Translations under genes and position numbers: made by a program | Assembly (NCBI RefSeq): GCF_010092505.1 | Contig: NZ_CP048021.1 | Span: 682,001-746,000, forward strand | Direction of reading: 5' to 3' | DNA from: Virgibacillus sp. MSP4-1 | GTDB taxonomy: Bacteria; Bacillota; Bacilli; Bacillales; Alkalibacillaceae | DNA: 64,000 bases | Shown: one piece after another, positions 17,297 to 25,002 of the stretch | Numbering within the stretch: position 1 is the stretch's first letter | Layout of the letters: each line of letters opens with the position of its first letter | Notes under the pieces: generated by a model | Databases searched by the model: none | Seen by the model: only the letters and a program-made list of their open reading frames with translations | Told to the model about the DNA's origin: nothing

Positions 17297-18508
17297 TCAG
17301 GATTTTGATGAGTCTTCCTGCTTTCCATCATTGGCAGGGGTTGGTTCTTTCTTTGTTGTCGAGAGCAATGTCTGATTTTTTTCCAGGATCTTTAACTGGT
17401 CATTTTCGTAACCAACGATAAATGTCGTTTCATAATGTTCCGTAATTTGAACCTGATTTTTATTTCTTGAAACATGATCCGCGTTTAACGTTAGTTTAAC
17501 TTTCTGATTGGATTGCAATTCAGTTTTAAGGTCATTGATCGTTAAATCATGGATATGGACATATTCGTTTCGAAAGTCCTGATAGCTTTTTTGTCTTTGC
17601 CGCTCGATTCCAAGCAGTTTATAAGCATTTAAGTAATCCCGCATTTCAACGTTCTCGTAAAAATAATTGACAATATAGGTTGCATCCTGAATCAGTTGTT
17701 CCTCATTGACTGTATCCTGTGTTTTCAGAGCTCCATCAAAGCTTAGATCCTCATCGTCCGCCTGATCTGACCACATATTCACCCGGTCTACTACCTGACC
17801 GATAGGAAGACTGAAACCAATTTGTCCTTCATTGGAGCCTGCTGAATTAATCGCAATAATCTTCCCGGACGGACGGTGAATGAGAGGCCCGCCGCTGTTT
17901 CCATTCGTAATAGGAGCAGAAATTTGATATAAACCTTCATAATTATATTGATCATCGACATTAAAAGTCCGATTTTTGCCGGATATAATTCCTGTTGTAA
18001 CCGTGTTTTGAAAGCCTAATGGGCTCCCTACGGCAATAATTTCATCGCCAATCTCAGCTTCATAGTCCGGGTTTAACGATAACGTTTTTCGGTCCACTAG
18101 CTGGGGAACACGCAGAACAGCAATATCCTTTTTCGTGCCCAGTCCGATGACCGCCGCCGGATACGTACGGGCATCAGAGGTTTTCACATAGACAGAGTCT
18201 GCATTTGCTACCACATGAGCATTTGTCATGATGTCTCCTTTATTGTTGTAGATAAAGCCGGAACCAATATTTTTTCCTGATTCACTTTCAGCTTCAATTT
18301 GGACGACGGATTTTTGTGCTTCGTGAATAATCGTTTTCAGTGTCGTTTCATTTTCCTGATCATCCGCACGGACCAGACTGGCAATGCTGTTATCGGCATC
18401 AATGGCTTTCCTGCTCCAATTCTGGTAGTAAAGGACCATCGTTAAAATGAGGCATATCGTCATGATAACGGTTATAACAACAGGCCAGAATAAGCGATTC
18501 TTTATCAT
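17297..18508 (-). CDS. membrane-anchored S1C (HtrA-like) serine protease
   Basis: A 403-aa protein with one N-terminal membrane anchor (about 8-28) and an extracytoplasmic trypsin-like domain. The triad is visible: H98 in TNAHVV, D128 in KKDIAVL and S205 in NGNSGGP. There is no PDZ domain; instead residues about 275-385 form an NTF2-like C-terminal region. ATG 18508 was chosen because GAGGAG is eight bases upstream; the GTG at 18517 lies inside that site. It follows the zinc-ribbon protein gene by 15 bases, so both act from one transcript, probably in cell-surface quality control. Confidence 0.85.
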   Translation of the reverse strand: MIKNRLFWPVVITVIMTICLILTMVLYYQNWSRKAIDADNSIASLVRADDQENETTLKTIIHEAQKSVVQIEAESESGKNIGSGFIYNNKGDIMTNAHVVANADSVYVKTSDARTYPAAVIGLGTKKDIAVLRVPQLVDRKTLSLNPDYEAEIGDEIIAVGSPLGFQNTVTTGIISGKNRTFNVDDQYNYEGLYQISAPITNGNSGGPLIHRPSGKIIAINSAGSNEGQIGFSLPIGQVVDRVNMWSDQADDEDLSFDGALKTQDTVNEEQLIQDATYIVNYFYENVEMRDYLNAYKLLGIERQRQKSYQDFRNEYVHIHDLTINDLKTELQSNQKVKLTLNADHVSRNKNQVQITEHYETTFIVGYENDQLKILEKNQTLLSTTKKEPTPANDGKQEDSSKS

Positions 18509-18523
18509 TAAGGTCACTCCTCA

Positions 18524-19681
18524 TTACGGTGAGTCAAGAAACCATTTGACTTGGTCTACTTCCGCTTTTAGTTCTTTATCCATTTCATAATGGGTGAATT
18601 CAAAATTTCCCTCTTCTTCAGGATAGAGGGTATCAGGGTAAATATATACTTCATTGGTTTCAACGATTTCACCATTTTTGTCCAGCAGATTATAGGAAAC
18701 AGAAACAGAGTATATCGGGACCGTGGCAACACTTTTTAAAGTACCTGAAACGATTAAATCGCCAAAGTCATCTTTCTTAGCTTCAATGGATACCATCTCA
18801 ATGGCATCATTTTTATTGAGCTTATACTCCTGCTCCGCTGCATTTATGGCCTGTTCTATCCGTTTCTGCTGCTCGGTTTCAAAGGCCACCTTTTCTTTTT
18901 CAATAGTCGTCTTCAGGCTTTGCAGTTTTTCACTTTCGGGAGCGTATCTCAGTCCATCCTCTATAATCGCCATTGCATCTGTAAAATGATTGGATTTTAA
19001 GCTTTCGTTGGCTTTGGTATACGTATAATTCACCAGCCTTGTCCGGATTTTCTTCGTTATGTTTCTTGCTTTATCGGTTTGTATACCTTCTGCCTCCCAA
19101 AGAAGCAATTTTAACTCTTCTACGGAAGGCTCCTGACTTAATCTTTCCTTTACCTCAGCAGTCTTGATTTCATTTCGTGTCTTAACAAGCTGATCCAGCA
19201 ATTTGTCCACTACTTCGCCATTATAGTTTTGCAGGTCTTCTTCTGCCTGTTTTGTAATTTTAATGGCCTGCTGAAAGGCATTTTCTTCTTGTAGATTTTT
19301 TGCTGAGTTCAATTGCTGCTGAATAGACATTGCGATATCCATAAACTGGGCATTTTGTACAGCTGCAGGAAACTCAGACTTATATTGCTGTGCTTCTTTA
19401 TATAGTTTTTTTGCCTGCTGAAAATTTCCATCCACTGCAACCTTGTCCGCCTTTTTATAGGTTTCCAGGGCTTGATTTTCCTGAGATGATAGAAAAAAAT
19501 AATAGCCTATAAATACGAGGATCGCAAGGAATAACGCGCCAATGGGTAAAAACCACCACTTATTAAAACCTTGATTTTTCGGTATTCTCTCAGCTAAATC
19601 GGTAGGCATTTCTTTTCCGCAGTTAATACAATACTCTTCTCCCTGTTTTACCTCTGTTCCGCAAAACGGGCAATGGGCCAT
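18524..19681 (-). CDS. zinc-ribbon membrane protein with helical repeats and FxLYD-like domain
   Basis: A 385-aa protein. The N-terminus has a zinc ribbon (CPFC ... CINC), then one membrane helix at about 44-64. An extracytoplasmic helical region of about 200 residues resembling TPR/coiled-coil repeats follows. The C-terminal part (GTLKSVATVPIYSVSVSYNL ... EVYIYPDTLYPEE) looks like an FxLYD domain. Cytoplasmic zinc ribbon plus external helical domain is a common Bacillaceae surface-sensor layout of unknown role. Start ATG 19681 follows AGGTGAT. It is the first gene of the operon with the HtrA-like protease. Confidence 0.75.
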   Translation of the reverse strand: MAHCPFCGTEVKQGEEYCINCGKEMPTDLAERIPKNQGFNKWWFLPIGALFLAILVFIGYYFFLSSQENQALETYKKADKVAVDGNFQQAKKLYKEAQQYKSEFPAAVQNAQFMDIAMSIQQQLNSAKNLQEENAFQQAIKITKQAEEDLQNYNGEVVDKLLDQLVKTRNEIKTAEVKERLSQEPSVEELKLLLWEAEGIQTDKARNITKKIRTRLVNYTYTKANESLKSNHFTDAMAIIEDGLRYAPESEKLQSLKTTIEKEKVAFETEQQKRIEQAINAAEQEYKLNKNDAIEMVSIEAKKDDFGDLIVSGTLKSVATVPIYSVSVSYNLLDKNGEIVETNEVYIYPDTLYPEEEGNFEFTHYEMDKELKAEVDQVKWFLDSP

Positions 19682-19884
19682 CGAAATCACCTGCTTAAGC
19701 TTCTATTAATAATGTAAGTCACATAAATTTTAACATAGAATTTAAAAATTGAGGCTTAAAAGTACGTTTTTTTTGTTAAAATAAAAATGGTAGAATTGAC
19801 ACATATACCTTGTATTTTCCAGTACATTTGCGGGAAAAGAATTTATCTTTTGAAAAATTGTACTTACAGGAGGTGTACTTGATA

Positions 19885-19965
19885 ATGCTTGAAACCATTT
19901 TAGGGATTGTCGGTGTGGGGATTATTCTGCTTTATATTGGCTTTTGTATTTTTGATAATGCATAA
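19885..19965 (+). CDS. 26-aa single-pass membrane mini-protein
   Basis: AGGAGGT at 19868-19874 is followed by ATG 19885 (TTG 19879 is an in-frame alternative). The product starts MLETILGIVGVGIILLYIGF and ends CIFDNA: one membrane helix with a Cys near the end. A strong terminator lies 24 bases past the stop, so this is a self-contained mini-gene. No family recognised. Confidence 0.6.
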   Translation: MLETILGIVGVGIILLYIGFCIFDNA

Positions 19966-19988
19966 GCTTCATAAAAAGAATGATTGTT

Positions 19989-20028
19989 CCTGAAACCCTG
20001 TCACATTTTGATGTGACAGGGTTTTTTT
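19989..20028 (+). terminator. terminator after the 26-aa membrane peptide gene
   Basis: AAACCCTGTCACAT and ATGTGACAGGGTTT pair around a short loop and are followed by TTTTT. Confidence 0.9.
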
Positions 20029-20098
20029 ATGTCCGGGGAAATTAAGAACACTTTTCCCAGTCTTCTTTCGATTATAAACGTGAAAGGAGGTGGGGGAG

Positions 20099-20317
20099 AT
20101 GGCTGTTTCACAAATGATTCGTTCACAGTTACAGCTTGTATTTGAAGCAGGTCCTGACAGCGATGGGGAGATTACCTATAAGAACAAAAACTTTAACAAT
20201 GTAAAAACCGAAGCAACCGCTGATCAGTTAATGGCTGTGACAAACGCACTGGTGCCTCTGCAGGAGCGTTCGTTGTATTCTGTTGAGCGAAATGATTCAT
20301 CCGTATTGGTTATTTAA
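20099..20317 (+). CDS. DUF1659 domain protein
   Basis: A 72-aa protein beginning MAVSQMIRSQLQLVFEAG, with ITYKNKNFNNVKTEATADQL, the DUF1659 pattern. Function unknown. In Bacillaceae it almost always precedes a DUF2922 gene and a YvrJ gene, as here. ATG 20099 is chosen because AAAGGAGGTG lies eight bases upstream; the track of in-frame codons back to 20090 overlaps that site. First gene of a three-gene operon. Confidence 0.85.
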   Translation: MAVSQMIRSQLQLVFEAGPDSDGEITYKNKNFNNVKTEATADQLMAVTNALVPLQERSLYSVERNDSSVLVI

Positions 20318-20352
20318 AAAATGAAAACAGTGAATAGAAGGAGGTGGATATC

Positions 20353-20568
20353 ATGGCAAAGAAGCTGGAGCTGAAGTTTACAAATGCTGATGGCAAAACG
20401 GTGACCTATTCTTTAGATGAGCCGGTGGAACCTGTTGATACAGCCCTTATTAATCAGGCAATGGATGAAATAATTACTCAGAATACTTTTACTTCTTCAG
20501 GTGGGGATCTGATCGAGAAGAAAAGTGCTCGAATTGTCGAACGTAATGTACAGGAAATTGAATTGTAA
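20353..20568 (+). CDS. DUF2922 domain protein
   Basis: A 71-aa protein (MAKKLELKFTNADGKTVTYSLDEP; ALINQAMDEII; SARIVERNVQEIEL) that matches DUF2922. Function unknown. GAAGGAGGT lies seven bases before ATG 20353. It sits between the DUF1659 gene and the yvrJ-like gene, the usual order in Bacillaceae. Confidence 0.85.
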   Translation: MAKKLELKFTNADGKTVTYSLDEPVEPVDTALINQAMDEIITQNTFTSSGGDLIEKKSARIVERNVQEIEL

Positions 20569-20573
20569 GTATG

Positions 20574-20602
20574 AAAAGGAGCGAGTACTCGCTCCTTTTT
20601 CT
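20574..20602 (+). terminator. hairpin with T-run between DUF2922 and yvrJ-like genes
   Basis: AAAAGGAGCGAGTACTCGCTCC followed by TTTTTCT: a compact stem inside the operon, so likely a partial attenuator that reduces yvrJ expression. Confidence 0.75.
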
Positions 20603-20659
20603 GATAGATGTAAGATGTAAGGATAGAAGCTTAGAAATTTGAATGGGGGTGAAAGGATC

Positions 20660-20797
20660 ATGCTGGAAAGCTGGGCCAATTGGATACCGGAAATCGGTTT
20701 TCCTGTTGTGGTTACGTTTTATTTACTGCACCGCATTGAAGGAAAGCTTGATATTCTGATTGAATCCATTACGGCTTTACCCGAAAAAATGAGATAA
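20660..20797 (+). CDS. YvrJ family membrane protein, 45 aa
   Basis: A 45-aa frame: MLESWANWIPEIGFPVVVTF, then YLLHRIEGKLDILIESI. The order GFPVVVT-(Y)LLHRIE-KLD-LIESI is the YvrJ family signature: one membrane helix followed by an amphipathic helix. GGGGGTGAAAGG lies before ATG 20660. It completes the DUF1659-DUF2922-YvrJ operon. Function unknown. Confidence 0.85.
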   Translation: MLESWANWIPEIGFPVVVTFYLLHRIEGKLDILIESITALPEKMR

Positions 20798-20798
20798 A

Positions 20799-20849
20799 GC
20801 AACCCCCATTGTGAAGAGCCGCCTCGGTCTACACAATGGGGGTTGCTTA
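20799..20849 (+). terminator. long-stem hairpin after yvrJ
   Basis: GCAACCCCCATTGTG and CACAATGGGGGTTGC form a 15-pair stem around an 18-base loop. The trailing T-run is short, and the hairpin runs directly into an R1 repeat, so termination may be partial. Confidence 0.6.
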
Positions 20850-21007
20850 TGCCGTCGGACCTAACCGCTCGCCTTCGCTTTTCTATTGTCCAGCTGCGGC
20901 TCGCAGGCCCAAGCGGTCATAAGAAGAATCCCCTCCATGGCCAAAGTACGGCCACTCCGGAGATTCTTCTTATGCCGTCGGACCTAACCGCTCGCCTTCG
21001 CTTTTCT
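20847..21007. repeat. R1 repeat: partial copy plus one full 122-bp unit
   Basis: Full unit 20886-21007, sub-type A (AGGCCC ... GGACCT outer stem), with a partial end at 20847-20884. It ends two bases before the signal peptidase stop codon. The left boundary of the 2,018-bp tandem duplication (20969) lies inside this unit. Confidence 0.85.
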
Positions 21008-21009
21008 TC

Positions 21010-21519
21010 CTACCTCGTTAGGGAGAATTCGTCGAAGGGGTAGATGATGAGTTCGCTTCGGCCGATGATTTCATCTTCTTTTATGAGTCCTAATCCGTTT
21101 CGGCTGTCCTTGCTGATGGACCGGTTGTCGCCCATCACGAAATATTCGCCTTCAGGTACGGTGATAGGTCCGAAATCGGATGTGGACTTGATGGCCTCTT
21201 CGTCCAGATAGCTCTGAGTCTGCTTTTGGCTATTAATGTATAAGGAATGGTTCTTCACCTCAACCACATCATTAGGTAGTCCAATGACACGTTTTACATA
21301 ATTCTTTGACGGTCTCTGAATAATAACAATATCGCCGCGGTCCGGTTCGCTTAAGTAATAAATAGCCTTATTAAATACAACTCTTTCTCCGTTTTCTAAG
21401 GTAGGATGCATGCTTGCTCCTTCTACAACAGATGTAGCAAATATAAAGGATCGAATAATGAACGCAAGAATAATTGCGATAATAATAGCTTTGGTCCATT
21501 CCCAAATCTCTTTTGCCAA
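21010..21519 (-). CDS. lepB: signal peptidase I, copy 1
   Basis: A 169-aa type I signal peptidase of the short Gram-positive (SipS/SipT) kind. One N-terminal membrane helix (about 9-28) is followed by the catalytic domain outside the membrane: S36 in GASMHPTL, K76 in YVKRVIGLP, and the later boxes GDIVIIQRP and GDNRSISKDSR. Ser36 and Lys76 form the dyad that cleaves signal peptides of secreted proteins. Start ATG 21519 follows GAAGGGAAG. A promoter-like TTGTGA-17-TATATA lies at 21548-21576 on the minus strand. The gene is duplicated exactly at 23028-23537. Confidence 0.95.
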   Translation of the reverse strand: MAKEIWEWTKAIIIAIILAFIIRSFIFATSVVEGASMHPTLENGERVVFNKAIYYLSEPDRGDIVIIQRPSKNYVKRVIGLPNDVVEVKNHSLYINSQKQTQSYLDEEAIKSTSDFGPITVPEGEYFVMGDNRSISKDSRNGLGLIKEDEIIGRSELIIYPFDEFSLTR

Positions 21520-21867
21520 AATAAATTCTTCCCTTCTTCATTAGTCATATATATAACTATTACCATGTTATCACAAGTATTAACAAAAGATGATGGTTTT
21601 ATATCATATTATAATATGGTTTAAAAAACATTTAAAATGTTAAATCCTTTCCATCCATATTCCTGGTTCATTCTAAGGATGACCTTTGTGAACCCCCGAT
21701 AATTGTCGGATATTCTACGTATAAGATGTCGAAAAGACGGTGAAGTGACGGTACGATCCTGTTTTTTCTGAAAACTTTGTCTAATATTGCGATACGGTTT
21801 ACTTTCTCTATTAGTTTTGCCATAATCATAAGCGTTGTTTAATATAAAAATAGAAAGGGAATTGGAT
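21520..21867. promoter_or_regulatory. 348-bp divergent control region with Spo0A-box-like sites
   Basis: Between the signal peptidase and the first Spo0E-like gene. TTGTCGGA at 21703-21710 and ATGTCGAAA at 21726-21734 each resemble the Spo0A box (TTGTCGAA) with one mismatch. A forward promoter-like pair TTGTCT (21777-21782) and TACTTT (21800-21805) is 17 bases apart. A reverse promoter for the signal peptidase lies at 21548-21576. The copy at 23538-23885 is identical. Spo0A control of a Spo0A phosphatase is inference. Confidence 0.4.
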
Positions 21868-22068
21868 ATGGGAAAGTCTACACAAAAGAACGAATTATTA
21901 TATGAAGAAATTTTAGAAAAGAGAGAAAAAATGCATGAGGTTGCTGATGATCATGGCATCTCAAGTATTAAAACACTGACGGTCAGCCAGGAGCTGGACC
22001 ATTTACTCAATCAGTATATAAAAAGTAAATTACGAGAAAAGCAGGAATTGAAATTGTCAAAAAGTTAA
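21868..22068 (+). CDS. Spo0E-family aspartyl-phosphate phosphatase, copy 1a
   Basis: A 66-aa protein with two helices. The family signature is SQELDHLLNQY near residue 46; Spo0E proteins share SxELD, which directs phosphate removal from Spo0A-P and so delays sporulation. ATG 21868 is preceded by AAAGGGAA; the frame further upstream to 21835 has no ribosome site. Spo0A-box-like sites lie in the upstream region. A second Spo0E-like gene follows 74 bases later with its own promoter-like element. Exact copy at 23886-24086. Confidence 0.85.
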   Translation: MGKSTQKNELLYEEILEKREKMHEVADDHGISSIKTLTVSQELDHLLNQYIKSKLREKQELKLSKS

Positions 22069-22083
22069 AACATTCCCTGAAAT

Positions 22084-22107
22084 TTTCGGGTTCTATTGTG
22101 GTATAAT
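22084..22107 (+). promoter_or_regulatory. extended -10 promoter for the second Spo0E-like gene
   Basis: TGGTATAAT at 22099-22107 is an extended -10, with a weak TGAAAT -35-like hexamer 18 bases upstream. It lies between the two Spo0E-like genes, 36 bases before the GTG start of the second. Same in the second copy. Confidence 0.5.
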
Positions 22108-22142
22108 AGAACAGAAGCAGATAATTTTGGGGGGCTCCAGAA

Positions 22143-22316
22143 GTGGTGTCTACAGAAGATGCAGTCAAACTGAGAAAAGAGATAGAGACAGTTCGTTTTA
22201 AAATGGTCGAAGTTGCTACGTGGTATGGTTTTACAAGTAAGGAATCCGTTGAGATTAGTCAGGAGCTTGATACCTTGTTAAATTTATATCAAGCGATTGA
22301 ACAAACTCGAACCTAA
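22143..22316 (+). CDS. second Spo0E-family phosphatase, copy 1b
   Basis: A 57-aa frame starting at GTG 22143, seven bases after GGGGGGC (GTG 22146 is also possible). It contains RKEIETVRFKMVEVATWYGF and then SQELDTLLNLYQAIEQ, the Spo0E signature in its usual place after the first helix. Adjacent to another Spo0E-like gene with a different sequence, so the unit holds a pair of paralogues. Together with the duplication this gives four Spo0E-like genes in 2.5 kb. Terminator follows at 22358. Confidence 0.85.
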   Translation: MVSTEDAVKLRKEIETVRFKMVEVATWYGFTSKESVEISQELDTLLNLYQAIEQTRT

Positions 22317-22357
22317 TTCCTTGCAAGACTCCTCATGCTTCTTTCAAACTTCATTTT

Positions 22358-22393
22358 AAAAAAATCAGCGGTTTGGGGCCGCTGATTTTTTTA
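22358..22393 (+). terminator. terminator after the Spo0E-like pair, copy 1
   Basis: AATCAGCGG and CCGCTGATT flank a seven-base loop and are followed by TTTTT. The second copy is at 24376-24411. Confidence 0.85.
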
Positions 22394-22539
22394 TTGTCTA
22401 GGAAATTATAAAATAAACGGATTGTGGATGATATAGATATGAGAGGCCACGTCCGGCTCCAGCGCCCAGCGACTAGCGAGACTTCCTTCACCTCCGTCCG
22501 ATAAGTCAACAGCCAGTAAACACCCGATTTGTTCAACTA

Positions 22540-22566
22540 ACAATCAGTGGGGATACTCCCCACTGA
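22540..22566. repeat. R3 short hairpin element, copy 1
   Basis: AATCAGTGGGG and CCCCACTGATT flank a tiny loop, followed by GAAGTTTCACTTTATCTCCT. Related sequences lie at 25058-25080, 32695-32732 and 50455-50475; identical copy at 24558-24584. The stretch 22394-22618 otherwise shows only repeat-like GC-rich sequence and no gene. Confidence 0.6.
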
Positions 22567-22618
22567 TTGAAGTTTCACTTTATCTCCTACGGCTCAGTCC
22601 AGTCCGTACGTCGCTAAT

Positions 22619-22984
22619 AGAAAAGCGGAGGCGACTGTTCAGGTCATGCGGGATAAGACGAAGACATGTAGTGGCATGGTTTTGGCCACGGAATGGCTTT
22701 GGCTTATATCCGCCTTGACCTGGGAGCCGCAGCTGGACAAAGAAAAGCGGAGGCGACCGTTTAGGCCCGACGGCATAAGCAGAATATCCGGAGTGGCCGC
22801 ATTTTGGCCATGGAGGTTATTCTGCTTATGACCGCTTGGGCCTGGGAGCCGTAGCTGGACAAAGAAAAGCGGAGGCGACCGTTTAGGCCCGACGGCATAA
22901 GCAGAATATCCGGAGTGGCCGCATTTTGGCCATGGAGGTTATTCTGCTTATGACCGCTTGGGCCTGGGAGCCGTAGCTGGACAA
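22619..22984. repeat. R1 array of three tandem 122-bp units, reverse orientation, copy 1
   Basis: Units 22619-22740 (sub-type B), 22741-22862 and 22863-22984 (both sub-type A and nearly identical). Orientation is opposite to the unit at 20886-21007, so the signal peptidase/Spo0E locus is bracketed by inverted R1 elements. Frames across this array are not genes. Confidence 0.9.
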
Positions 22985-23027
22985 ACCTTATGCCGTCGGA
23001 CCTAACCGCTCGCCTTCGCTTTTCTTC

Positions 23028-23537
23028 CTACCTCGTTAGGGAGAATTCGTCGAAGGGGTAGATGATGAGTTCGCTTCGGCCGATGATTTCATCTTCTTTT
23101 ATGAGTCCTAATCCGTTTCGGCTGTCCTTGCTGATGGACCGGTTGTCGCCCATCACGAAATATTCGCCTTCAGGTACGGTGATAGGTCCGAAATCGGATG
23201 TGGACTTGATGGCCTCTTCGTCCAGATAGCTCTGAGTCTGCTTTTGGCTATTAATGTATAAGGAATGGTTCTTCACCTCAACCACATCATTAGGTAGTCC
23301 AATGACACGTTTTACATAATTCTTTGACGGTCTCTGAATAATAACAATATCGCCGCGGTCCGGTTCGCTTAAGTAATAAATAGCCTTATTAAATACAACT
23401 CTTTCTCCGTTTTCTAAGGTAGGATGCATGCTTGCTCCTTCTACAACAGATGTAGCAAATATAAAGGATCGAATAATGAACGCAAGAATAATTGCGATAA
23501 TAATAGCTTTGGTCCATTCCCAAATCTCTTTTGCCAA
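23028..23537 (-). CDS. lepB: signal peptidase I, copy 2
   Basis: Identical protein and nucleotide sequence to the gene at 21010-21519, with the same upstream region, ribosome site and Ser36/Lys76 dyad. As whole promoter regions are duplicated, both copies should be expressed, doubling dosage. The absence of any visible substitution means the duplication is very recent, or is an assembly effect. Confidence 0.95.
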   Translation of the reverse strand: MAKEIWEWTKAIIIAIILAFIIRSFIFATSVVEGASMHPTLENGERVVFNKAIYYLSEPDRGDIVIIQRPSKNYVKRVIGLPNDVVEVKNHSLYINSQKQTQSYLDEEAIKSTSDFGPITVPEGEYFVMGDNRSISKDSRNGLGLIKEDEIIGRSELIIYPFDEFSLTR

Positions 23538-23885
23538 AATAAATTCTTCCCTTCTTCATTAGTCATATATATAACTATTACCATGTTATCACAAGTATTA
23601 ACAAAAGATGATGGTTTTATATCATATTATAATATGGTTTAAAAAACATTTAAAATGTTAAATCCTTTCCATCCATATTCCTGGTTCATTCTAAGGATGA
23701 CCTTTGTGAACCCCCGATAATTGTCGGATATTCTACGTATAAGATGTCGAAAAGACGGTGAAGTGACGGTACGATCCTGTTTTTTCTGAAAACTTTGTCT
23801 AATATTGCGATACGGTTTACTTTCTCTATTAGTTTTGCCATAATCATAAGCGTTGTTTAATATAAAAATAGAAAGGGAATTGGAT

Positions 23886-24086
23886 ATGGGAAAGTCTACA
23901 CAAAAGAACGAATTATTATATGAAGAAATTTTAGAAAAGAGAGAAAAAATGCATGAGGTTGCTGATGATCATGGCATCTCAAGTATTAAAACACTGACGG
24001 TCAGCCAGGAGCTGGACCATTTACTCAATCAGTATATAAAAAGTAAATTACGAGAAAAGCAGGAATTGAAATTGTCAAAAAGTTAA
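23886..24086 (+). CDS. Spo0E-family aspartyl-phosphate phosphatase, copy 2a
   Basis: Exact copy of 21868-22068 (66 aa, SQELD signature), with the same AAAGGGAA ribosome site and Spo0A-box-like sites upstream at 23721-23728 and 23744-23752. See copy 1a for the functional reasoning. Extra dosage of a Spo0A-P phosphatase would be expected to raise the threshold for sporulation. Confidence 0.85.
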   Translation: MGKSTQKNELLYEEILEKREKMHEVADDHGISSIKTLTVSQELDHLLNQYIKSKLREKQELKLSKS

Positions 24087-24160
24087 AACATTCCCTGAAA
24101 TTTTCGGGTTCTATTGTGGTATAATAGAACAGAAGCAGATAATTTTGGGGGGCTCCAGAA

Positions 24161-24334
24161 GTGGTGTCTACAGAAGATGCAGTCAAACTGAGAAAAGAGA
24201 TAGAGACAGTTCGTTTTAAAATGGTCGAAGTTGCTACGTGGTATGGTTTTACAAGTAAGGAATCCGTTGAGATTAGTCAGGAGCTTGATACCTTGTTAAA
24301 TTTATATCAAGCGATTGAACAAACTCGAACCTAA
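24161..24334 (+). CDS. second Spo0E-family phosphatase, copy 2b
   Basis: Exact copy of 22143-22316 (57 aa, GTG start, SQELDTLLNLY signature). It has the same extended -10 promoter-like element (TATAAT at 24120-24125) and the terminator at 24376-24411. Confidence 0.85.
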   Translation: MVSTEDAVKLRKEIETVRFKMVEVATWYGFTSKESVEISQELDTLLNLYQAIEQTRT

Positions 24335-24375
24335 TTCCTTGCAAGACTCCTCATGCTTCTTTCAAACTTCATTTT

Positions 24376-24411
24376 AAAAAAATCAGCGGTTTGGGGCCGC
24401 TGATTTTTTTA
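24376..24411 (+). terminator. terminator after the Spo0E-like pair, copy 2
   Basis: Same hairpin and T-run as at 22358-22393, 2,018 bp further on. Confidence 0.85.
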
Positions 24412-24636
24412 TTGTCTAGGAAATTATAAAATAAACGGATTGTGGATGATATAGATATGAGAGGCCACGTCCGGCTCCAGCGCCCAGCGACTAGCGAGAC
24501 TTCCTTCACCTCCGTCCGATAAGTCAACAGCCAGTAAACACCCGATTTGTTCAACTAACAATCAGTGGGGATACTCCCCACTGATTGAAGTTTCACTTTA
24601 TCTCCTACGGCTCAGTCCAGTCCGTACGTCGCTAAT

Positions 24637-25002
24637 AGAAAAGCGGAGGCGACTGTTCAGGTCATGCGGGATAAGACGAAGACATGTAGTGGCATGGTTT
24701 TGGCCACGGAATGGCTTTGGCTTATATCCGCCTTGACCTGGGAGCCGCAGCTGGACAAAGAAAAGCGGAGGCGACCGTTTAGGCCCGACGGCATAAGCAG
24801 AATATCCGGAGTGGCCGCATTTTGGCCATGGAGGTTATTCTGCTTATGACCGCTTGGGCCTGGGAGCCGTAGCTGGACAAAGAAAAGCGGAGGCGACCGT
24901 TTAGGCCCGACGGCATAAGCAGAATATCCGGAGTGGCCGCATTTTGGCCATGGAGGTTATTCTGCTTATGACCGCTTGGGCCTGGGAGCCGTAGCTGGAC
25001 AA
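24637..25002. repeat. R1 array of three tandem 122-bp units, copy 2
   Basis: Duplicate of 22619-22984. After it, 25005-25134 holds further short repeat fragments: the GGGCGCTTCCGCC motif at 25005-25017, an R3-like segment at 25058-25080, and GGGCATCCGCCTTTGTTC at 25118-25135 running into the end of patA. No gene is visible between 24335 and 25134. Confidence 0.9.

Larger units (their letters stand above)
20969..22986. repeat. 2,018-bp tandem duplication, copy 1
   Basis: Bases 20969-22986 and 22987-25004 read as identical wherever compared, including intergenic DNA, and the encoded proteins are identical. The unit holds signal peptidase I, two Spo0E-like genes, a terminator, an R3 hairpin and three R1 units. 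The junction joins an R1 end (CTGGACAA) to the middle of another R1 unit, without long homology. Confidence 0.9.

Noticed and set aside
22351-22536. 61-codon minus-strand frame, also at 24369-24554
   Set aside because: It covers a terminator and repeat-like DNA, has no family resemblance and no good start site.
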